Source: Parachlorella kessleri
Taxonomy: Eukaryota > Chlorophyta > Trebouxiophyceae > Chlorellales > Chlorellaceae
Length of the DNA: 10,489 nt
Direction of reading: 5' to 3'
NCBI GenBank assembly: GCA_001598975.1
Contig: BBXU01000305.1
Location: forward strand, 1-10,489
A model generated the notes under the pieces. It was not told the DNA's origin. It saw only the letters and a program-made list of their open reading frames with translations, and ran no database searches. The translations under genes were made by a program, and so were the position numbers. Shown here in pieces: positions 7,831 through 10,489 of the stretch (position 1 is its first letter; each line of letters begins with the position of its first letter).

Positions 7831-8782
7831 CTGGCGCATGCGGTAGGAGGGGCAGCTGCCCTTAGCCTGGCCCTCATCGGCCAGTAAGTGGTACAAGGCG
7901 AGTGGCTGCTTGAGCACACCAAGCGCACACGTACTGGCCACCTGGAGTTCCACGTGGCATGGGTCGCGGGGCGCGGCAGCGGGCGTAGGGCAAGCCCTGC
8001 TGCAGCGGGAACCTAGTACCCAATTCTACCTACCTGCCAGGGGTGGGGCCTGCCCGGCGCTCGGCCTGCTGTATGCAATTGCCAGAAATGCCTCACTGTT
8101 GGGGCTTGGTGGCTAGCTCCACAAACTCTTAGGGCAACATGCCGCTTATCCATCCCATTATTTGTATCTAGCGTTTCTGTGCAGTTGCAATCACTATGCA
8201 TGGCTGTGTGGCCAGACTACCTGCTGACTCCAGAGCTTTAACTAATGATTACCCATGCTGGCTGGGGCAGTGCCACACGACTTGGGAGTGGGGGCTTCTC
8301 ACTCTCTGTTGCTGTCACTTGCTGCTTGCACTGGTACCAACATTGTAAGTACATCGACAGCACTTTGAGCTAGGATACCCAGGCTCTGCATCCACCTGCC
8401 CAACTCACTAGCATTGCACGGGGGCCGCATCACTGTGAGGCGGAGGCCTGGTAACCCAATAACCTTTGGAAATACTGGGCATAATGGCTGCCTTTCAGGG
8501 GGTCCACCCTTGCAAGCTGCCTGCCGTGCACTCACTTGAGCAAGGCAACGGCCCCGCATTATGCTAAACCGCTGCACCCACTCCCATGCGGAAGATCCGT
8601 CATATTGGCCGACTTGTTCTTTCAATGCTACCTATTAGCTGAATCATGATGAAGAAATCACTCCAAAGCCTGCGCGGCCCCAAAAAAATAGCCACAGCAG
8701 CAGGATGGGACGCATACCCGGGTTCTTCACACTAAATCCCACTTGGCGCAACCTGCCACCGTCACCAAGCTCGACCCTGCCC
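7831..8782. other. Convergent intergenic region between the hydrolase and La genes
   Basis: No supportable coding region lies here on either strand. The left part should be the hydrolase 3' UTR, with TGTAA at 8344-8348 some 514 nt after the stop. The right part should be the La 3' UTR. I did not find TTACA (the minus-strand form of TGTAA) between 8000 and 8782, so the La poly(A) site uses another signal or lies further left. Confidence 0.6.
8344..8348 (+). terminator. Candidate TGTAA polyadenylation signal of the hydrolase gene
   Basis: This is the first TGTAA after the stop at 7828-7830, giving a 3' UTR of a little over 510 nt. It is consistent with green-algal 3' ends but is a short motif that can occur by chance. 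Confidence 0.35.
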
Positions 8783-10131
8783 TCAATCATCCCGCTGGCG
8801 CTTCTGGCCCCTGCCACGGCCGCCGCTCCCGCCCCTGCCACGGCCGCCGCCCCCCCTGCCGCCGCGGCCCCTGCCCCGCCCCCGGCCGCCGCCCCGACCC
8901 CCACGCCCGCCGCCGGCCGCGTTCCTGGCCTCCCTCTCCTTGGCCGCTTTGACCATATACGCCTTTTCTTCCTCGCCCTCCACAAGCCGCACTGCCGCCT
9001 TGACCCCGGCAACCAGCATGGTGCCTTCCTCCAGTTTGCCCAGCACTTCCTGCGCCTGCTCCGGGTCACGGAACCGCACATGGCCCGTTTGCTGGCCCTG
9101 CACAAGGGGGCACCCATATGTCAGATGAATGACCAGTGCCATTTGCTGCCCCTTTGCGCCCTAGTGCCAGGCTGTGCTGATGGACCCCGACAGCATCGCA
9201 ACTCCTGCTGCGCCGTATCCCTTGGCAAGCCAGACAGTCCCGCCATGCTCGACAATCACAGACACATCCGTGCGAGACAGCGCCCGCCACAAGGCATGCC
9301 TCCACCGGCGTCCCCACAGCATTCCTGCAAGCACCCTTGCAAGATGAGGATGCTTACGACTGCTTCCACAGGCCCCGGGGGTGGACCAGGCGGCGCACCC
9401 ATGGCACCACCCCGCCCTTGGAAGTCATGGAGCCCACCTGCTGGTAATCCACAAAGCCCACGCCGCCGTCCCGCCCTCCAAAGGAGTCCTTGACCGTGCC
9501 AAACTTCACGTCGTCCCCCAGCTCCTCCCCGCCAAAGTCAAAGTGCAGCAGGCAGCCGGGGGTGTAGTCAGGCACGGCAGCATCAGCGGCCTTTGCAGCG
9601 GGCTCGGCAGCGGGCTCAGCGGCGTCTTCCTCCATGACCGCTTCGCCGCCGTCCGCTGCTGGCGGCGCCGACGGCTCTGCAGCTGCCTCACCCTCCTGCG
9701 GTGCAGACAAAAGGGGGCCCGGCAGGGGTTGTTAATACTGCTGGTGGGTGCGGGGGGGTCAGCGCCGTTACGTGTCTGGCACCACGTCTCCCAACACGGA
9801 TGCAGGCACAGTACAGCAATGGGCACTGCTGAGTTTGGCCACGTCACCAGCCCCAGGGGAAGCCATCCAACCTCAGCCAGCACATCACACCCACAACCAG
9901 CTTACCACATGAAGCGCCCTGGCGCCCAGGCAGCCGGCCTGCACTGTACCTTCCTGCGCCACAGGCAAGTCCTTTCCCAACCCGGCCACACCAATCCCTT
10001 CCCCGCACCTCCGCTTTGTTGAAAGGCGAGTTTGGCTTGGCATGCCTCTCGTCTGCTTTCCGCTGCATGTAGGCCAGCTTGGGCTCTAACAGGATGGGAG
10101 CGCCCTCAAACTCAAGGGACATGGCCGCCAC
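8783..10131 (-). CDS. La (LARP3) RNA-binding protein, C-terminal part; 5' end beyond the window
   Basis: Three exons are visible on the minus strand: 10131-10009, 9695-9438 and 9097-8783, all GT-AG and phase 0, giving 231 residues to the stop. Genuine La proteins bind the 3' oligo-U of new RNA polymerase III transcripts in the nucleus and help pre-tRNAs mature. Visible residues 1-41 are the end of RRM1 (SLEFEGAPILLEPKLAYMQ) followed by KADERHAK. Residues 42-87 are an acidic Ala/Glu/Pro linker. Residues 88-187 are a C-terminal xRRM: GCLLHFDF, then FVDY (122-125) at the place of La's W-x-D-F signature, then GHVRF and a long charged helix. Residues 188-224 are an Arg/Gly-rich tail, ending QKRQRDD, a possible nuclear signal. 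The short RRM1-xRRM spacing points to La rather than LARP7. The La motif and most of RRM1 should lie to the right of the window. I found no matching exon in 10132-10489. Confidence 0.82.
8802..8914 (-). repeat. GC-rich repetitive stretch encoding the La RGG/RG tail
   Basis: This segment encodes about 37 residues consisting almost only of Gly and Arg with RGG and RG units. On the + strand it reads as a Cys/Ala/Pro-rich false frame. RGG tails bind RNA and are common arginine-methylation targets; that role here is inferred from composition. Confidence 0.7.
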
Positions 10132-10489
10132 CTGGCAGCATGGAGTGCACAATCTTAGCTCAGTTGTAGGCATTGTGGCTGGCGGGAGCCAGCAGCCGCA
10201 TGAACAAGCACAGGCTGGCAATGGGTCGGATCAGCACCTGCTGTGTCCAGGGGTAACCCCACACTGCCAACAGCAGGGCAGTGCGAGGTACAGGAGAAGC
10301 ATCACAGCAATAGGCGCCAGTGCTCCACAGGCCTCTTCCCCGGATGCGTGCCTTCCTGCTTAAGCACCTTGACACGCCGACGTGGTCGCTGCCACGCCGC
10401 TGTCCAGTCTAACCCTGCCGTCACCTGCACCCTTCTCAAGCAATGAACCGCCGGGCACTATACTGTCCATCCCGTCACCCTCCCACACC
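10132..10489 (-). other. Probable La intron and upstream sequence
   Basis: The La exon starting at 10131 is preceded on the minus strand by an acceptor (CTGCCAG). Reading the minus strand from 10489 to 10132 in three frames shows no RRM1-like segment that ends at a phase-0 donor. The stretch is therefore most likely intron, with a small chance that a short divergent exon near the right edge has been missed. Confidence 0.45.

Noticed and set aside
8705..9493. 262-residue + strand open frame rich in Ala and Pro
   Set aside because: It is the antisense of the La exon 8783-9097 and surrounding intron. Its composition follows from the RGG-coding repeat, and it has no family resemblance.
1..10489. 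CRISPR array, insertion sequence or bacterial operon features
   Set aside because: No regularly spaced repeats, transposase-like proteins or ribosome binding sites. The genes are interrupted by spliceosomal introns.

Overview
This window looks like nuclear DNA of a eukaryote, most likely a chlorophyte green alga. That is an inference. It rests on many short spliceosomal introns (79-272 bp, all GT-AG), moderately GC-rich coding sequence, low-complexity Ala/Gly/Gln/Pro-rich protein segments, and TGTAA motifs (the usual green-algal polyadenylation signal) downstream of stop codons. No single long ORF is a complete gene. The genes appear only when exons from different frames are joined.

Layout. 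Positions 1-1676 hold no gene I can support. The first few hundred bases may be the 3' end or UTR of a gene lying to the left, followed by upstream sequence with a striking nested foldback (1156-1224) and a TATA-like run (1367-1375). Positions 1677-4661 (+) carry an eight-exon gene for a 628-residue GT-B glycosyltransferase of the GT28 / sterol 3-beta-glucosyltransferase (UGT80-like) type, with a low-complexity insertion of about 160 residues between its two lobes. After a 235-bp gap, positions 4897-7830 (+) carry a ten-exon gene for a 424-residue alpha/beta-hydrolase with a visible Ser-Asp-His triad and a short poly-Gln tract near its C terminus. After a convergent intergenic region (7831-8782), positions 8783-10131 (-) carry the last three visible exons of a La (LARP3) RNA-binding protein: the end of RRM1, the C-terminal xRRM and an Arg/Gly-rich tail. 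Its 5' part runs off the right edge.

I reconstructed every splice junction by eye. Frames close exactly: CDS totals are 1887 and 1275 nt, and the La part is 696 nt in frame. The joined proteins also follow the expected family order, which is the main support for the models. The glycosyltransferase and hydrolase are close same-strand neighbours and might be co-regulated. The sequence does not show that they share a pathway. La is a housekeeping RNA-processing factor with no evident link to them.

I see no defence system, mobile element, CRISPR array or other clearly new system. The items most worth a second look are the foldback at 1156-1224, the competing hairpins inside hydrolase intron 4, the large insertion in the glycosyltransferase, its 30-nt microexon, and the RGG tail on La.
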